Notes: generated by a model not told the origin, from the letters alone. DNA of 64,000 nucleotides from Serratia sp. DD3 (GCF_000496755.2 NZ_AYKS02000047.1:124001-188000); one strand, 5' to 3'. Numbered from the stretch's first letter, positions 28,901 through 39,472 are shown. Translations and numbers: made by a program.

Positions 28901-29456
28901 TACGCCCCTTAATCACAGCGGGGTGATGCTTGCAGCGCTACCTGCTGGGGCCCGACAGGCGGAGTTACAGTTTTATTTGCCGATTAATCGGCTGTTGCAG
29001 GCGAGCGAGTTAGATAAGCTGATAAAACGCTATGATGCGCTGTCTGCACATTGCCCGGAACTCAATTTCCAACAGGTGCAAGGGATGCTGAAAGGCTTCA
29101 TTGACCTGGTGTTCTGCTGGCAAGGGAAATACTACTTGCTGGATTACAAATCCAACTGGTTGGGCGATAACAGTGGCGCTTATACCCAGCAAGCCATGGA
29201 GCAGGCGATGGTTCAACACCGCTACGACCTGCAATATCAACTCTATACCTTGGCGCTGCATCGTTATTTGCGCCATCGTCTGGTGGATTACGATTATGAG
29301 CACCATTTCGGCGGGGTGATTTATCTATTTCTACGCGGCGTGGATAGCGAACAGGTTGGCAACGGTATCTTTACTTGCCGCCCGCCACTGGCGTTAGTCG
29401 AAGGGATGGATCGCCTGTTTAGTGGTGAACCCCAGGCCCTTGAGGTGGAGCAATGA
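25905..29456 (+). CDS. recB: Exodeoxyribonuclease V beta subunit RecB
   Basis: Helicase-nuclease subunit of RecBCD: a 3'-5' SF1 helicase with a C-terminal nuclease that loads RecA after Chi. It has 1183 residues (E. coli 1180). Walker A is [13 protein letters not shown] near residue 22, the DEXX box is [11 protein letters not shown], and motif VI is [13 protein letters not shown]. The nuclease active site is seen as GFIDLVF followed by [12 protein letters not shown] near residue 1085. It overlaps ptrA and recD by 4 bases each, so translation is coupled. Confidence 0.97.
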   Translation: MMKTVPQRLDPLRLPLFGERLIEASAGTGKTFTIGVLYLRLLLGLGESAAFPRPLTVEEILVVTFTEAATEELRGRIRSNIHALRVACVRGQSQDPILAALMAELDDLAAAAAQLLAAERQMDEAAIYTIHGFCQRMLTYHAFESGMLFEQTLIQDELPLRRQACADFWRRHCYPLPLNVARAVSQEWSGPEALLKDLTSYLHGEAPTLRQPPRDDETLLMRHEQVVARIDALKAQWRAVSAELEALISQSGVDKRSYSSKHLPNWLNKVGEWAGQETQDYQLPKELDKFRQSVLLEKTKKGEAPRHSLFVAIDELFSQPLTLRDLVMARALSEIRISVQQEKSQRAELGFDDLLSRLDGALHSSGGEQLALAIRQRYPLAMIDEFQDTDPQQYRIFQKLYVGQPECGLLLIGDPKQAIYAFRGADIFTYMRARSEVMAHYTLETNWRSSPAMVGSVNALFSQVEKPFLFEQIPFIKVAAAAKNQGLAFELCGKSQPAMQFWLQPGEGVGVSDYQQLMARQCAAQVRDWLSAGQGGEAWLADGEQRRSVQASDITILVRSRAEAALIRDALSALAIPSVYLSSRDSVFDTVEAKDLLWLLQAVLAPEQEWTLRSAMASSLLGLDALTLDQLNRDERAWDALVNEFDAYRTCWLQRGVLPMLRQVMVKRHLAEDLLASMGGERRLTDIMHLGELLQEASTQLEGEHALVRWLAQQISQPNQQMDNQQLRLESDRHLVQVMTIHKSKGLEFNLVWLPFVAHFRQQQQGLYHDRQTFQALLDLNANEESQAWAEEERLAEDLRLLYVALTRSVYHCSIGLAPLFLGMRKKQGETDLHRSALGYLLQAGQAGDADYLKACLQQLSAKEMAFAWVDTPDEHLWQPQQTTVTELVARQFSRQYQDSWRVTSYTGLQQHGSSRVLELLPRLDIEAIGEQSVESVTTLTPHTFPRGAAPGTFLHSLFEEWDFTQPLDQAWLLEQVQKQGVEPHWLPVLYHWMQGVLNTPLNHSGVMLAALPAGARQAELQFYLPINRLLQASELDKLIKRYDALSAHCPELNFQQVQGMLKGFIDLVFCWQGKYYLLDYKSNWLGDNSGAYTQQAMEQAMVQHRYDLQYQLYTLALHRYLRHRLVDYDYEHHFGGVIYLFLRGVDSEQVGNGIFTCRPPLALVEGMDRLFSGEPQALEVEQ

Positions 29457-31309
29457 TCAATATCCTGAATCAGGCATTGGCGTTGGGGGTGTTGCGCCCG
29501 TTAGATGTGCAATTTGCCCAGGTGGTGGCCAGCGAAGATCAACCCGCACTGCTGCTGGCTGCCGCTTGCTTGAGTGCAGATGCCGGGGCAGGGCATGTCT
29601 GTTTGTTGCTTGAGCAACTGTTACCGGAAAATTTGTTCCATGGCCGTCAACCCGAGTTGGCATTGGCTGCCTGGCAAGCCTGTGGGCAACCGGATCTGGC
29701 TGGTTGGCAACAGTGCTTACTGGCAACGCCGGCAGTGAGTGATGGTAGTGCTGCGACCCCCATGGTGCTGCAACAACAACGGCTCTATTTGCAACGTATG
29801 TGGCAAAACGAGGGGGAGGTGGCGGTCTTTATCGGCAGTGAAAGTTCACCTCTGTTGATGGAGGAAGCGCCACTGCGCACCATCCTCGATCAACTGTTTG
29901 GCGAGACAACCGCTGAACCTGATTGGCAAAAAATTGCCGCAGCCGTTGCGGTGACACGGCGTATTGCGGTGATCTCTGGTGGACCTGGCACGGGGAAAAC
30001 CACCACCGTCGCTAAATTGTTGGCGGCATTGGTCCAGTTGAACCACAGTGAGCACTTACGTATCCAGCTTGCGGCCCCGACGGGCAAAGCAGCGGCGCGC
30101 CTGACGGAGTCCTTGGGGCGTGCCAGCCAGCAGTTAAATTTAACCCCGGAGCAGCGGGCATTATTCCCGACAGAGGCGGCAACGTTACACCGTTTGCTGG
30201 GCGCTCAGCCAAATAGCCAGCGGATGCGTTACCACCGGGGTAACCCACTGCATCTGGATGTCTTGGTGGTGGATGAAGCCTCAATGGTGGACTTACCGAT
30301 GATGGCGCGCTTAATTGCTGCCTTACCCGCTAATGCGCGGGTGATTTTCCTGGGGGATCGTGATCAGTTAGCGTCTGTAGAGGCGGGGGCGGTGCTGGGG
30401 GATATCTGTCAATTTGCCGAGCAAGGTTATAGTGAGAGTCGAGCTGAACAGTTGACGCGCTTGACCGGGTGCTCAATACCCCGGCAATGGGTAGGGGACG
30501 GGCCGCTAGTGCGTGATAGCCTGTGCTTACTGCGTAAGAGTTATCGGTTTGATGCCAACTCCGGTATTGGGCAGTTAGCGTTGGCGGTGAATGCCGGTGA
30601 GGCTAAGCGTGCTATGGCGGTGCTAAATAGCGGTTACGCCGATGTGTCTGCCTATCCATTAGTTGAAACTGAAGATTATCAACAGTTACTGGATACCTGT
30701 GTTGACGGTTATGGTGCTTATCTACGGCTGGTGGCTACCGGCGCCGGGGTTGCCACCATCCTGACCGCGTTCGGTGACTTTCAACTCTTGTGTGCGCTGA
30801 GAGAAGGGCCATTTGGCGTTGCTGGGTTGAATCAACGTATTGAAAGCGGCTTGCAGCGAGTGGGTTTGATCCAGCGTAATGCCGCGGCGGCAGGGCGTTG
30901 GTATCCAGGCCGTCCGGTGATGATTAGCCGAAACGATAGTGCCTTGGGCTTATTCAATGGCGATATTGGTATCGCCTTGCCCGATGAAGAAGGCAACCTA
31001 CGGGTTTATTTCCCATTACCGGATGGTTCAATTAAATCGGTGCAGCCGAGCCGTTTGCCAGAGCACGAAACCGCCTATGCCATGACGGTACATAAATCCC
31101 AAGGCTCAGAGTTTGAACATACGGTGCTGGTGTTACCCCCTGACTTTCTGCCGCTACTCACTCGCGAACTGCTGTATACCGCAATTACCCGTGCTCGTAA
31201 GCAGCTCTCGCTTTATGTTACCGATAAGGTGCTGATGGGGGCGATTCGCACCCCAACACAGCGCCGTAGTGGTTTGGCCGAACGGCTGCAATTGATGAGC
31301 AGTTCGTGA
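29453..31309 (+). CDS. recD: Exodeoxyribonuclease V alpha subunit RecD
   Basis: 5'-3' SF1B helicase subunit of RecBCD. It has 618 residues (E. coli 608). Walker A is [17 protein letters not shown], the Walker B segment is [15 protein letters not shown], and the late helicase motif is [22 protein letters not shown]. It is the last gene of the ptrA-recB-recD overlapping run and starts with the ATGA overlap of the recB stop. Convergent argA follows after about 310 bp. Confidence 0.97.
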   Translation: MINILNQALALGVLRPLDVQFAQVVASEDQPALLLAAACLSADAGAGHVCLLLEQLLPENLFHGRQPELALAAWQACGQPDLAGWQQCLLATPAVSDGSAATPMVLQQQRLYLQRMWQNEGEVAVFIGSESSPLLMEEAPLRTILDQLFGETTAEPDWQKIAAAVAVTRRIAVISGGPGTGKTTTVAKLLAALVQLNHSEHLRIQLAAPTGKAAARLTESLGRASQQLNLTPEQRALFPTEAATLHRLLGAQPNSQRMRYHRGNPLHLDVLVVDEASMVDLPMMARLIAALPANARVIFLGDRDQLASVEAGAVLGDICQFAEQGYSESRAEQLTRLTGCSIPRQWVGDGPLVRDSLCLLRKSYRFDANSGIGQLALAVNAGEAKRAMAVLNSGYADVSAYPLVETEDYQQLLDTCVDGYGAYLRLVATGAGVATILTAFGDFQLLCALREGPFGVAGLNQRIESGLQRVGLIQRNAAAAGRWYPGRPVMISRNDSALGLFNGDIGIALPDEEGNLRVYFPLPDGSIKSVQPSRLPEHETAYAMTVHKSQGSEFEHTVLVLPPDFLPLLTRELLYTAITRARKQLSLYVTDKVLMGAIRTPTQRRSGLAERLQLMSSS

Positions 31310-31621
31310 TTTTGGTTAATGGTGAATTTGTTTGGATAAATTGCTTAGGAACCTGAGGGATCCCCATATATTTTCTGTCAACATTCTGTATTGAGACAAA
31401 TTTAAGGTATAAAATTCAATATATTGTATTTTTGTGACAAATTTCGGTCGCCTTATGTTTTCCATACTATGAACTGATTGCGCCTGCGACCGAATCAGGG
31501 GCCAAAGGCGTGGCCCCTGATAACCCGCGCCTTTGCCAACTCAGGCGGTCGCTACGCGACAATTACTCGGCCCGTCCCTGGGGCTCGCCCCTGCAGCTTG
31601 AATGATGACGAGTATAAACAG
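31310..31621. other. Convergent gap recD/argA with hairpin and ERIC-like remnant
   Basis: No gene is seen. A 9-bp perfect hairpin (TCAGGGGCC / GGCCCCTGA, 31495-31520) could end recD or argA transcription, though it lacks a T-run. The stretch 31591-31616, CTGCAGCTTGAATGATGACG then AGTATA, resembles the outer 26 bases of an ERIC element without the rest, so it may be a truncated copy. Confidence 0.45.
31495..31520. terminator. Hairpin between recD and argA
   Basis: Perfect 9-bp stem with an 8-base loop between converging genes. Without a T-run it is only a possible terminator. Confidence 0.45.
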
Positions 31622-32947
31622 TCAGAGATTCGCCAACAGGATCTTGGAGCGACGTTGGTAGTTGTACAACGCCTGCTTTTTCATCGGCAATACGTCTACT
31701 TCTGCCGGGGTGAAGCCCCGTTCCTGGAACCAGTGAATACTGCGGGTCGTGAGCACAAACAGTTTCTGCAGCCCCATTTGACGCGCCTGGCTTTCTACCC
31801 GTTGCAGCAGCATTTCACCGCGTGATGAACTGCGGTAATCCGGGTGTACCGCAACACAGGCCATTTCACCGATCTTCTCTTCCGGGAAGGGGTAGAGTGC
31901 CGCGCAGGCAATGGTCAGGTTATCCCGCTCGATAATGGTAAATTTGTCGATTTCCATCTCAAGTTGTTCCCGCGAGCGGCGTACCAGGATCCCTTGCTGC
32001 TCCAGTGGGCGGATAAGCTCCAGTATGCCGCCAATATCATTGATGGTCGCATTGCGCACCTGTTCGGCACTCTCCATCACTATCTGGGTGCCGATGCCAT
32101 CCCGTGAGAATAGCTCTTGCAGCAAGGCTCCATCTTCCTGGTAGCTGATCAAATGGCAACGGCGTACACCGCTACTGCAGGCTTTGACTGCACCGCGCAG
32201 GAAACGTACCGTACCGGAGTAGTAATCGCCAGACTCTTCCAGTTGTTCAATGCGTTTTTGCGCATCGTTAGGGAACAATTCGGAGATAATATTCCCTTGC
32301 TTATCCGTCACCCCTTGTGAAGAGCAGAAGCCGATCATTTTTTCCGCCTGCAATTTGATCGCCAACTGTGTAGCGACTTCTTCGGAGGTCAGGTTAAAAC
32401 TTTCGCCAGTGACTGATACCGCGACAGGGCCAATCAAGACAATGGCGTTGCTGTCTAACTGACGGTGGATGGCTTCCTGGTCAATGCGGCGGATACGGCC
32501 ACTGTGGCAGTAATCTACGCCATCATCCACCCCCAACGGTTGGGCAATGACAAAGTTACCGCTGACGACATTGATATGCGCCCCTTGCAATGGGGTATTG
32601 TTGAGGCTCATTGAGAGCCGTGCCGTGATATCCAGTTGTAACAAGCCAGCAGCCTGTTTGACCAACTCTAAGGCTTGAGCGTCAGTCACACGGACATGTT
32701 TATGATAAATGGGCTCACAATGATGTTGGGCCAGATTGCTATCGATCTGTGGGCGTGCACCATAGACCACCACCAAACGGATCCCCAAACTATGTAATAA
32801 CCCAATATCATTGACGATACTGGTGAAGTTTTCATGCTCAATGGCTTCCCCACCGAGCATGATGACAAACGTTTTGCCACGGTGAGCGTTGATATAGGGA
32901 ACTGAGTGACGGAATCCTTGGACCAGCTCTGTGCTACGTTCCTTCAC
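31622..32947 (-). CDS. argA: N-acetylglutamate synthase ArgA
   Basis: First enzyme of arginine biosynthesis; it acetylates glutamate from acetyl-CoA and is inhibited by arginine. The N-terminal amino-acid-kinase-like domain ([15 protein letters not shown]) is followed by a C-terminal GNAT domain ([18 protein letters not shown]). I chose the GTG at 32947, preceded by AGAGG, because conservation starts at [19 protein letters not shown]; this gives 441 residues (E. coli 443). A longer open frame runs back to 33082 and would cover the operator, so it is unlikely. Two ARG boxes lie directly upstream. Confidence 0.96.
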   Translation of the reverse strand: MKERSTELVQGFRHSVPYINAHRGKTFVIMLGGEAIEHENFTSIVNDIGLLHSLGIRLVVVYGARPQIDSNLAQHHCEPIYHKHVRVTDAQALELVKQAAGLLQLDITARLSMSLNNTPLQGAHINVVSGNFVIAQPLGVDDGVDYCHSGRIRRIDQEAIHRQLDSNAIVLIGPVAVSVTGESFNLTSEEVATQLAIKLQAEKMIGFCSSQGVTDKQGNIISELFPNDAQKRIEQLEESGDYYSGTVRFLRGAVKACSSGVRRCHLISYQEDGALLQELFSRDGIGTQIVMESAEQVRNATINDIGGILELIRPLEQQGILVRRSREQLEMEIDKFTIIERDNLTIACAALYPFPEEKIGEMACVAVHPDYRSSSRGEMLLQRVESQARQMGLQKLFVLTTRSIHWFQERGFTPAEVDVLPMKKQALYNYQRRSKILLANL

Positions 32948-32958
32948 GGCAAAACCTC

Positions 32959-32997
32959 TTTGCATATTTATACGGTATTTTTGTATTTTTATTCTTT
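32959..32997 (-). promoter_or_regulatory. Tandem ARG boxes (ArgR operator) of argA
   Basis: Two 18-bp imperfect palindromes at 32959-32976 (TTTGCATATTTATACGGT) and 32980-32997 (TTTGTATTTTTATTCTTT) are separated by exactly 3 bp, the usual geometry of an ArgR hexamer operator. Each matches most positions of the TGAAT-N4-ATTCA type consensus. They sit 12-50 bp before the argA start, so arginine-dependent repression is expected. Confidence 0.8.
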
Positions 32998-33299
32998 TAT
33001 GGCGTAAATGGCAAGAGGGAAATAATCTGAAACTGCCCGTTAGGTGAGTGATCTGGCGGTTGTTATTCAGGTTATGGCGCATTTCTTTGCTTTACCTGCT
33101 TGAGAATAACGCGAATTATTCAGCACAATAGATGAGTAAATTGAAAACCATTAAAGATGACAGGGTTGTCGAGATTAGTTAAAGTTTTGCAATTATGCTT
33201 GTTTTTCTATCGGTTATAGCAAATTTTATACGGGTTATAGATAAAAACCCTATAGCTTGAAGAGTGACGGGTAAAAATTTTTACTATTGCTGGAGCCAC

Positions 33300-34556
33300 A
33301 TGCCTAACGTTAACCACCATCAGACTCGTCGTCGTCTTTTACAAGGAGTAGCTGCAACTTGGTTGCTGAGTGTGAGCCGCATTGGCTTCGCTGCTGCTGC
33401 TTCGGTGATTGCGGTCCGCATCTGGCCCTCCTCGACCTATACCCGGGTAACGCTGGAATCTAATATTCCATTGAAGTATCAGCAGTTTGCATTGGCTAAT
33501 CCAGAGCGAATCGTCATTGACGTGGAAGCGGTGCATCTTAACTCGGTGCTTAAAGGTATCGCCGGGCAGGTACGCAAGGAAGACCCATATTTGAAACAGG
33601 TGCGAGTGGGTCAGTTCGATAAAGATACCGTCAGATTAGTACTAGAACTCAAGCAACGTGTGAGTTCGCACCTGTTTACCCTGTCACCGGTTGCTGAGTA
33701 TCGTAACCGCCTGGTTATGGATCTCTATCCTGCTAAAGCAAGCAGCGGTGAAGAGTACGACCCGTTGCTGGCATTACTGGAGGATTATAATAAAGGCGAT
33801 GTGGAACGCTCATTACCCGCCCCGGCACAAACACCACAGGTGGGTAAGGCAGGGCGTGACAGGCCTATTGTGATCATGCTGGATCCTGGTCACGGTGGAG
33901 AGGATCCTGGTGCTATCGGTAGAAATAAAACCCGCGAAAAAGACATTGTGTTGCAAATCGCCCGCCGGTTGAGTGCGCTGATCAAGCGTGAACCCAATAT
34001 GCAAGTCTTTATGACACGCAATGAAGATGTGTTTATTCCATTGAAAGTGCGGGTGGCTAAAGCACGCAAGCAACGGGCAGATCTGTTTGTTTCGATCCAT
34101 GCGGATGCTTTTTCCAACCATAGTGCCCGGGGATCTTCCGTTTTTGCCCTGTCCACCAAAGGCGCTACCAGTAATACCGCCAAGTTTCTGGCACAAACAC
34201 AGAACGCCGCCGATGATATTGGTGGGGTAAGCAAAAGTGGTGATCGCTATCTTGATCACACCATGTTTGATCTACTGCAGACGGCGACCATCAATGACAG
34301 CCTGAAATTTGGCCGGGAAGTGCTGACTCGTATGGGGAAAATTAACCGTTTGCACAAGAACCGGGTCGATCAGGCGGGGTTTGCTGTGCTCAAAGCACCG
34401 GATATTCCTTCTATTCTGGTGGAAACGGCATTTATCAGTAACCCGGAAGAGGAGCGTAAACTGCGCACCAGTCAGTTTCAGCAGCAGATAGCCCAATCTA
34501 TTTTGGCCGGAATCAAAGCCTATTTTGCCAATGGTGGCGCGCAGGCACGTGGTTGA
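33300..34556 (+). CDS. amiC: N-acetylmuramoyl-L-alanine amidase AmiC
   Basis: Periplasmic septal peptidoglycan amidase that cuts the MurNAc-L-Ala bond during cell separation and is activated by NlpD. The ATG at 33300 with GGAG upstream gives 418 residues (E. coli 417). A Tat signal is visible as [16 protein letters not shown] with the twin arginines. The AMIN septum-targeting domain covers about residues 40-150, and the Amidase_3 zinc domain starts at [18 protein letters not shown], with SIHADAF and the late glutamate in [11 protein letters not shown]. It is divergent from argA, sharing about 350 bp with it. Confidence 0.96.
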   Translation: MPNVNHHQTRRRLLQGVAATWLLSVSRIGFAAAASVIAVRIWPSSTYTRVTLESNIPLKYQQFALANPERIVIDVEAVHLNSVLKGIAGQVRKEDPYLKQVRVGQFDKDTVRLVLELKQRVSSHLFTLSPVAEYRNRLVMDLYPAKASSGEEYDPLLALLEDYNKGDVERSLPAPAQTPQVGKAGRDRPIVIMLDPGHGGEDPGAIGRNKTREKDIVLQIARRLSALIKREPNMQVFMTRNEDVFIPLKVRVAKARKQRADLFVSIHADAFSNHSARGSSVFALSTKGATSNTAKFLAQTQNAADDIGGVSKSGDRYLDHTMFDLLQTATINDSLKFGREVLTRMGKINRLHKNRVDQAGFAVLKAPDIPSILVETAFISNPEEERKLRTSQFQQQIAQSILAGIKAYFANGGAQARG

Positions 34557-34585
34557 CTATCAAGGGGAAGATAAATGATAGATAC

Positions 34586-34607
34586 AAAAAAACACCCGTT
34601 AAGGTGC
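34586..34607 (-). terminator. Intrinsic terminator after the tRNA-fMet array
   Basis: On the minus strand a short stem (CACC / GGTG with loop TTAACG) is followed by seven T. It lies about 20 bp past the last tRNA gene. Confidence 0.7.
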
Positions 34608-34627
34608 TTGCTTGTACTGCTCAAGAT

Positions 34628-34704
<77 letters not shown>

Positions 34705-34772
34705 TCCGTCTTGATGCTGATATTATCACTACAACATTACTATGGTTAACAACAAGTTGTTAGACAGTAAGT

Positions 34773-34849
<77 letters not shown>

Positions 34850-34915
34850 TCCGTATAATACCTGTTTTTTCATCGAATCCAATCTTTTATCTGTAATTAT
34901 TACCACAGTATTGAT

Positions 34916-34992
<77 letters not shown>

Positions 34993-35006
34993 TCCGATGG
35001 ATGCGC

Positions 35007-35034
35007 ACTATACTCCCCGCACACTTTGTTGCAA
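35007..35034 (-). promoter_or_regulatory. Promoter of the tRNA-fMet operon
   Basis: Read leftward, TTGCAA (-35, 35029-35034) and TATAGT (-10, 35007-35012) are 16 bp apart. A GC-rich GCGC discriminator follows, as in stringently controlled stable-RNA promoters. Confidence 0.75.
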
Positions 35035-35322
35035 ACTCTTTTTACAGATAATTCATCGAAAGCTATCTTTGTGCTGAATTAGTCCACAAATTGTCTTTTT
35101 TTTCGCCATTAACATTTGGCGGGAAATTTTTAGCGCGAGAGATTCCTTTATTAATAGCTGTTTGTTATCGTTCAGCCAGTTTTATTCGGTGTGTTGCACG
35201 TCGCGGTGTAGTGATTAGCCAGTCTGCCGCGAAGCAAGCTCCAGAGGGAGCTAGGGCCGCCAACCGCGCTACACGAGAATGGTGACGGGTAGAAAACAGA
35301 TCAGTCTGAGAGAGCGAATATA
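35035..35322. other. Intergenic region upstream of mltA
   Basis: Divergent spacer between the tRNA operon and mltA. No gene is supported. It should hold the mltA promoter, which I could not place with confidence. Confidence 0.4.
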
Positions 35323-36474
35323 ATGAAAGAACGTTGGTGTAAATACCTGCTGGGTGGGTTAGTGATTGCGGCACTGGCTGGTTGTTCGTCAAAGCCAACT
35401 GATCGTGGGCAACAGTATAAAGATGGTCATCTGAATCACTCGCTAGAGCTAGAGAGCCAGCCTAATGCCAGGGGGGTGCCAGTCAACGGTAATGATTACT
35501 CTGAGCAACTGAAAAAGATTCAATCTTCGGCCCCTTCGCTGTTTACCCGTAATAACGCGACCTATCAGGCGGTACAAAACTGGATGGCGGCGGGGGCGGA
35601 CCCGAAAAAACTGAGTCAATTTGGTTTGAACACCTATCAGATGGGAGGCGTTGATAACTATGGTAACGTGCAGTTCACCGGTTATTACACCCCGGTAGTG
35701 CAGGCACGCCGTACCCAGCAAGGTGAGTTTCGTTATCCGTTATATCGTATGCCATCCAATGGTAAACGCCGGTTGCCTGATCGTGCAGCGATCTACTCCG
35801 GTGCCCTTGATCCTCGTTATATCATCGCTTACAGCAACTCGCTGATGGATAACTTTATGATGGAGGTTCAGGGCAGCGGTTATGTTGATTTTGGCGACGG
35901 TCAACCATTAGTATTCTTTGGTTATTCTGGTAAAAATGGCCATGCTTATCGTAGCATTGGCAAGGTGTTGATTGACCGTGGGGAAGTGGCCAAAGCCGAT
36001 ATGTCGATGCAGGCCATTCGTCAGTGGGCCGATACACACAGTGAAGCGGAAGTACGTCAACTTTTAGAGCAGAACCCATCATTCGTCTTTTTCCACCCCG
36101 AGGTGTTTGCGCCGGTGAGAGGCGCTAGTGCTGTTCCCTTGGTGGCCAAAGCCTCTGTCGCTTCTGACCGTTCGTTGATCCCGGCTGGGACAACACTGTT
36201 GGCAGAAGTGCCGTTACTGGACAATAAAGGGAAATTCACCGGGAAATATGAAATGCGCTTGATGGTCGCTCTGGATGTCGGTGGCGCTATTAAAGGGCAG
36301 CACTTTGATATGTATCAGGGGATTGGCCCAGAGGCGGGGCATTCCGCGGGTTACTATAATCACTATGGTCGCGTATGGGTGTTGAAAGGGGCTGACGGTG
36401 GAGCTGCGCAATTCAATGCTTACCAGCCCACCACGGCATCGAGTTCGAACGGTTCCTCGTTAATTACCCGCTGA
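35323..36474 (+). CDS. mltA: Membrane-bound lytic murein transglycosylase A
   Basis: Outer-membrane lipoprotein that cleaves the glycan strand of peptidoglycan with formation of 1,6-anhydroMurNAc. It has 383 residues (E. coli 365). A lipoprotein signal ends in ALAGCSS (lipobox LAGC). The mltA core NVQFTGYYTPVVQARR and the late 3D-type segment MVALDVGGAIKGQHFDMYQG, with the catalytic Asp region, are visible. A strong hairpin follows before tcdA. The extra length is mainly a Ser/Ala-rich C-terminal tail. Confidence 0.96.
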   Translation: MKERWCKYLLGGLVIAALAGCSSKPTDRGQQYKDGHLNHSLELESQPNARGVPVNGNDYSEQLKKIQSSAPSLFTRNNATYQAVQNWMAAGADPKKLSQFGLNTYQMGGVDNYGNVQFTGYYTPVVQARRTQQGEFRYPLYRMPSNGKRRLPDRAAIYSGALDPRYIIAYSNSLMDNFMMEVQGSGYVDFGDGQPLVFFGYSGKNGHAYRSIGKVLIDRGEVAKADMSMQAIRQWADTHSEAEVRQLLEQNPSFVFFHPEVFAPVRGASAVPLVAKASVASDRSLIPAGTTLLAEVPLLDNKGKFTGKYEMRLMVALDVGGAIKGQHFDMYQGIGPEAGHSAGYYNHYGRVWVLKGADGGAAQFNAYQPTTASSSNGSSLITR

Positions 36475-36500
36475 AGTAGCGGTAGTATTGCTTTTGACCC

Positions 36501-36534
36501 GCCAGGGCCGGATTTCCCGGCCCTGGCTATTTTG
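36501..36534 (+). terminator. Intrinsic terminator after mltA
   Basis: Perfect 11-bp GC-rich stem (GCCAGGGCCGG / CCGGCCCTGGC) with a 5-base loop, followed by TATTTTG. Confidence 0.85.
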
Positions 36535-36557
36535 AGATATTAAGGTAATAAAACCCA

Positions 36558-37379
36558 ATGACTACACCCTATTCAGCCGCCTATTTGCAGCGTTTTGGCG
36601 GCATAGCCCGTTTATATGGTCAATCTGCCCTTGCCCTGTTTGCACAGGCTCATATCTGTGTAATCGGTATCGGCGGGGTCGGTTCATGGGCAGCAGAAGC
36701 GCTGGCAAGAACGGGTATCGGTGCCATTACCTTGATCGATATGGATGATGTTTGTGTCACCAATACCAACCGTCAGATCCACGCTTTGCGTCAGCATGTT
36801 GGGCAGTCAAAAACTGAGGTGATGGCGCAGCGCATTCTGGCCATCAATCCGGAATGTCGGGTGACTTGCATAGATGATTTCATTACTCCCGATAATGTGG
36901 CGCAACTGTTGAATCATAATTTCAGCTATGTCATTGATGCGATTGATAGTGTGCGACCCAAAGCTGCGTTACTGGCCTATTGCCGCCGTTTCAAAATACC
37001 GGTTGTGACCACCGGGGGAGCAGGGGGGCAGATTGATCCAACACGTATCGAAGTCACTGATTTAGCCAAAACCATTCAGGATCCGCTGGCGGCCAAGCTG
37101 CGTGAAAGATTGAAAAGTGACTTTAATGTGGTGAAAAACAGTAAAGGGAAGCTGGGGATTGATTGTGTCTTTTCCAGTGAACCGTTGGTTTACCCACAAC
37201 CAGATGGTTCCGTGTGCCCTTCGCGCAGTAGTGCCACCGGGCCAAAGCGCATGGATTGCAACGCAGGTTTCGGCGCGGCAACCATGGTTACCGCTACCTT
37301 TGGTTTTGTTGCCACCTCCCATGCTTTGAAGAAGATGCTGGCAAAAGCGGCGCGTCAGGCACAGTCCGTAGAGATCTAG
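36558..37379 (+). CDS. tcdA: tRNA threonylcarbamoyladenosine dehydratase TcdA
   Basis: ATP-dependent enzyme that cyclises t6A37 of tRNA to ct6A; also called CsdL because it works with CsdA and CsdE, which are encoded convergently next door. E1-like Rossmann fold with IGIGGVGSWAAEALARTGIG and the acidic LIDMDDV strand. It has 273 residues (E. coli 268). The last codons (V-E-I-stop) are made by the first unit of a 15-bp tandem repeat, so the natural C-terminus may have been rebuilt by repeat expansion. Confidence 0.95.
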   Translation: MTTPYSAAYLQRFGGIARLYGQSALALFAQAHICVIGIGGVGSWAAEALARTGIGAITLIDMDDVCVTNTNRQIHALRQHVGQSKTEVMAQRILAINPECRVTCIDDFITPDNVAQLLNHNFSYVIDAIDSVRPKAALLAYCRRFKIPVVTTGGAGGQIDPTRIEVTDLAKTIQDPLAAKLRERLKSDFNVVKNSKGKLGIDCVFSSEPLVYPQPDGSVCPSRSSATGPKRMDCNAGFGAATMVTATFGFVATSHALKKMLAKAARQAQSVEI

Positions 37380-37484
37380 CCCGTAGAGATCTAGCCCGTA
37401 GAGATCCAGTTTGTAGCGATCCAGTTCGTAGAGATCTAGTCCGTAGAAATAGAGTCCGTAGAAATATAGCCCGTAGCGATGGTG
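37365..37484. repeat. Eight tandem 15-bp repeats at the tcdA/csdE junction
   Basis: Units of the form TCCGTAGAGATCTAG repeat without interruption at 37365, 37380, 37395, 37410, 37425, 37440, 37455 and 37470, the last diverging at its end. The first unit carries the tcdA stop, and units 6-8 read leftward encode the last residues of csdE (GYISTDSISTD). Every plus-strand unit but the last has TAG in the tcdA register or a variant of it. Confidence 0.9.
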
Positions 37485-37906
37485 TTTACTCTGGCGGCCA
37501 AAGCTGCCAGGCCGCTGGCACGAGTGGCACTGAGTTGGTCACGTAGTGACAGCTGGTCAAACAAACTGAGTGGGTCGCAGGCTAATAGCTGTTGTGGCGT
37601 TTTACCCTCTACCGTAGTGAGCAAGATTGCCAGTAGACCACGGACAATACGGCCTTCACTGTCACCATAGAAATGCAATGTGCCATCTGCCAGTAATTGG
37701 TGCCCTAACCAGACGCGATTTTCACAACCACTTAGTTCAATATCCGCTTGTCGCCGCTCTTCCGCCAGCGGTGGCAGTTGCTTTGCGAGCAGGATCAATT
37801 GGCGATAACGATCTTCCCACAGTTTCAAGGTGCTGAATTTTTCTATCAGTGTTTGGGCGGTAATGTCACGACCAAAGGGATGAGCGGTTAGCATGGGCTC
37901 TCTCAT
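37436..37906 (-). CDS. csdE: Sulfur acceptor protein CsdE
   Basis: SufE-like sulfur acceptor that takes persulfide from CsdA. The acceptor cysteine is in ELSGCENRVWLG near residue 61. It has 156 residues against 147 in E. coli; the excess is a C-terminal YISTDSISTD tail encoded by the tandem repeat shared with the tcdA end. It lies 23 bp downstream of csdA in the same direction, so they form one transcript. An inner Met at residue 5 (MLTAHPF) is another possible start. Confidence 0.93.
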   Translation of the reverse strand: MREPMLTAHPFGRDITAQTLIEKFSTLKLWEDRYRQLILLAKQLPPLAEERRQADIELSGCENRVWLGHQLLADGTLHFYGDSEGRIVRGLLAILLTTVEGKTPQQLLACDPLSLFDQLSLRDQLSATRASGLAALAARVNTIATGYISTDSISTD

Positions 37907-37929
37907 AGTTGGGTATAGAATTGGCGATC

Positions 37930-39135
37930 TTATTCTGCCAACAGTGCGACGGCATTGGTCAATGCTTGTATCAGGGCATCAACATCCTGCGGGGTATTGT
38001 AAGGCGCAAATGAGGCTCTCAGTGTTCCATTGATACCTAATGCCGCCATCAGCGGCTGGGCACAATGTTGACCTGCACGCACGGCGATACCTTGTTCGGC
38101 CAATAAAGTGACGATATCACTGTGGTGGATCCCGCTGATATCAAATGCCAGCAGGCTGGAGCCGGAGCAGCGGAAACTACGGAACCCAGGTAACGCCTGT
38201 AGCCGTTGTTCAGCGCTTTGTGCTAAAGCACAACTATATTGTTCAGCGCCAACACGATCCTGCGTATCAAGCCAGTCAAGTGCCGCGCCCAGCCCGAGGA
38301 CACCCGCAATATTGGGGGTGCCAGCCTCAAAGCAGTGTGGTGGTTTCTGTGGTGAGAAACCAGTGAATGAAGCGTGGGTCAGCATTTTCCCCCCGCCTTG
38401 CCAGGGTTTCATTTGTGCCAGCAGGGCGCTTTTGCCATATAACGCACCAATGCCCGTCGGGCCATACAGTTTATGCCCGGAGAAGGCGTAGAAGTCGATA
38501 TCCAACTGTTGTACATCGGTGGAACCATGCACAATGCCTTGTGCGCCATCGATCATCACCACTGCGTTAACCGCATGAGCCAACTTGATGGCCAAAGCCA
38601 GGTCTGGGCAGCCACCCGTCACATTGGACATTTGCCCCAGCGCCAGAATGCGGGTTTTCTCACTAAGCAGTTGGGGTAATTGCGTTAAATCGGGGAGACG
38701 ATCTTTCCCCAGGGGGAGTTTCACTACCTGAGCACCGGTTTGCTCCGCCACCATCAGCCATGGGATCAAATTAGCATGATGCTCTGCTTCACTGACCAGG
38801 ATCTGGTCACCGGCTTGCAAACGCGGACGAGCATAACTCTGTGCAACTAGATTGATCGCTTCGGTTGTCCCACGTACCCAGACAATATCGTCTGCGCTAG
38901 GGGCATTAACCAGCGTTGCCACTTGTTGACGCACATGTTCAAACCGCAAGGTCAGGTCCTGTGCCGCTCGGTGCTGGCTGCGGTGCACTGTGGCTGCATC
39001 TTCACTGTAGAACTGCTGTGTCGTATCAACGACGGCCTGTGGCTTCAGCGCGGTAGCAGCACTGTCGAGGTAAATTCCCGCCTGTTTGATAGCAGGAAAT
39101 TGGCTGCGGAAAAGGATGGGATCGAAAGGCTTCAT
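37930..39135 (-). CDS. csdA: Cysteine desulfurase CsdA
   Basis: PLP-dependent cysteine desulfurase, group II, of exactly the E. coli length (401). The PLP lysine is in FSGHKLYGPTGIG and the catalytic cysteine in RAGQHCAQPL. It gives sulfur to CsdE and supports TcdA function and Fe-S assembly. The gene ends 23 bases before csdE and begins about 100 bp downstream of the GcvB terminator, so the sRNA and csdA point the same way. Confidence 0.96.
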   Translation of the reverse strand: MKPFDPILFRSQFPAIKQAGIYLDSAATALKPQAVVDTTQQFYSEDAATVHRSQHRAAQDLTLRFEHVRQQVATLVNAPSADDIVWVRGTTEAINLVAQSYARPRLQAGDQILVSEAEHHANLIPWLMVAEQTGAQVVKLPLGKDRLPDLTQLPQLLSEKTRILALGQMSNVTGGCPDLALAIKLAHAVNAVVMIDGAQGIVHGSTDVQQLDIDFYAFSGHKLYGPTGIGALYGKSALLAQMKPWQGGGKMLTHASFTGFSPQKPPHCFEAGTPNIAGVLGLGAALDWLDTQDRVGAEQYSCALAQSAEQRLQALPGFRSFRCSGSSLLAFDISGIHHSDIVTLLAEQGIAVRAGQHCAQPLMAALGINGTLRASFAPYNTPQDVDALIQALTNAVALLAE

Positions 39136-39240
39136 AAATGCGTCATCGCGGCTTCACCAAAAAAGGATCCTGACCTATTTTTTCCGTCGAGACAAGTTCT
39201 CTGATAGTGCTATTGATGCCAATTGAGGGGTGTTACAGGT

Positions 39241-39437
39241 AAAAAAAAGCACCGCTAAAGTGGCGGTGCTACATAAATCACTATGGACAGACAGGGTTAA
39301 TGTACAGAAGTGAAAACAGTAAATAATGACCATATCCGGGATACCGGACAAATTGCAAACACAACATCACCACCACAGAGCCAAAAGTTCATCGGTGTCC
39401 TCGACACCCAATTCCTTTCTGTTCCGGCTCGGTAAGT
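39241..39437 (-). ncRNA. gcvB: GcvB small regulatory RNA
   Basis: About 197 bases (E. coli about 205), divergent from gcvA as in other enterobacteria. Recognisable parts in order are the 5' end ACTTACCGAGCCGGAAC, the GAACTTTTGGCT stretch, the G/U-rich seed region (GGTGGTGATGTTGTGTTTG), the conserved ACCCTGTCTGTCCATAGTG, and the terminator hairpin AGCACCGC / GCGGTGCT with eight T. GcvB is an Hfq-dependent repressor of many amino-acid and peptide transport mRNAs and is activated by GcvA when glycine is abundant. Confidence 0.95.
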
Positions 39438-39443
39438 GCAGCT

Positions 39444-39472
39444 ACTATAGGTATTTACTGGCCCCGGCTCAA
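39444..39472 (-). promoter_or_regulatory. gcvB promoter
   Basis: Read leftward, -35 TTGAGC (39467-39472), a 17-bp spacer and -10 TATAGT (39444-39449), with the RNA start 6-7 bases further at 39437. Confidence 0.8.

Noticed and set aside
32948..33082. Upstream extension of argA
   Set aside because: It would place both ARG boxes inside the coding region and adds unconserved residues.
34993..35322. Attachment site or integrase scar at the tRNA-fMet array
   Set aside because: All three tRNA genes are intact, the order is as in E. coli, and no direct repeat of a tRNA end was seen nearby.
37365..37484. CRISPR array
   Set aside because: Units are contiguous 15-bp copies with no spacers; a minisatellite, not CRISPR.
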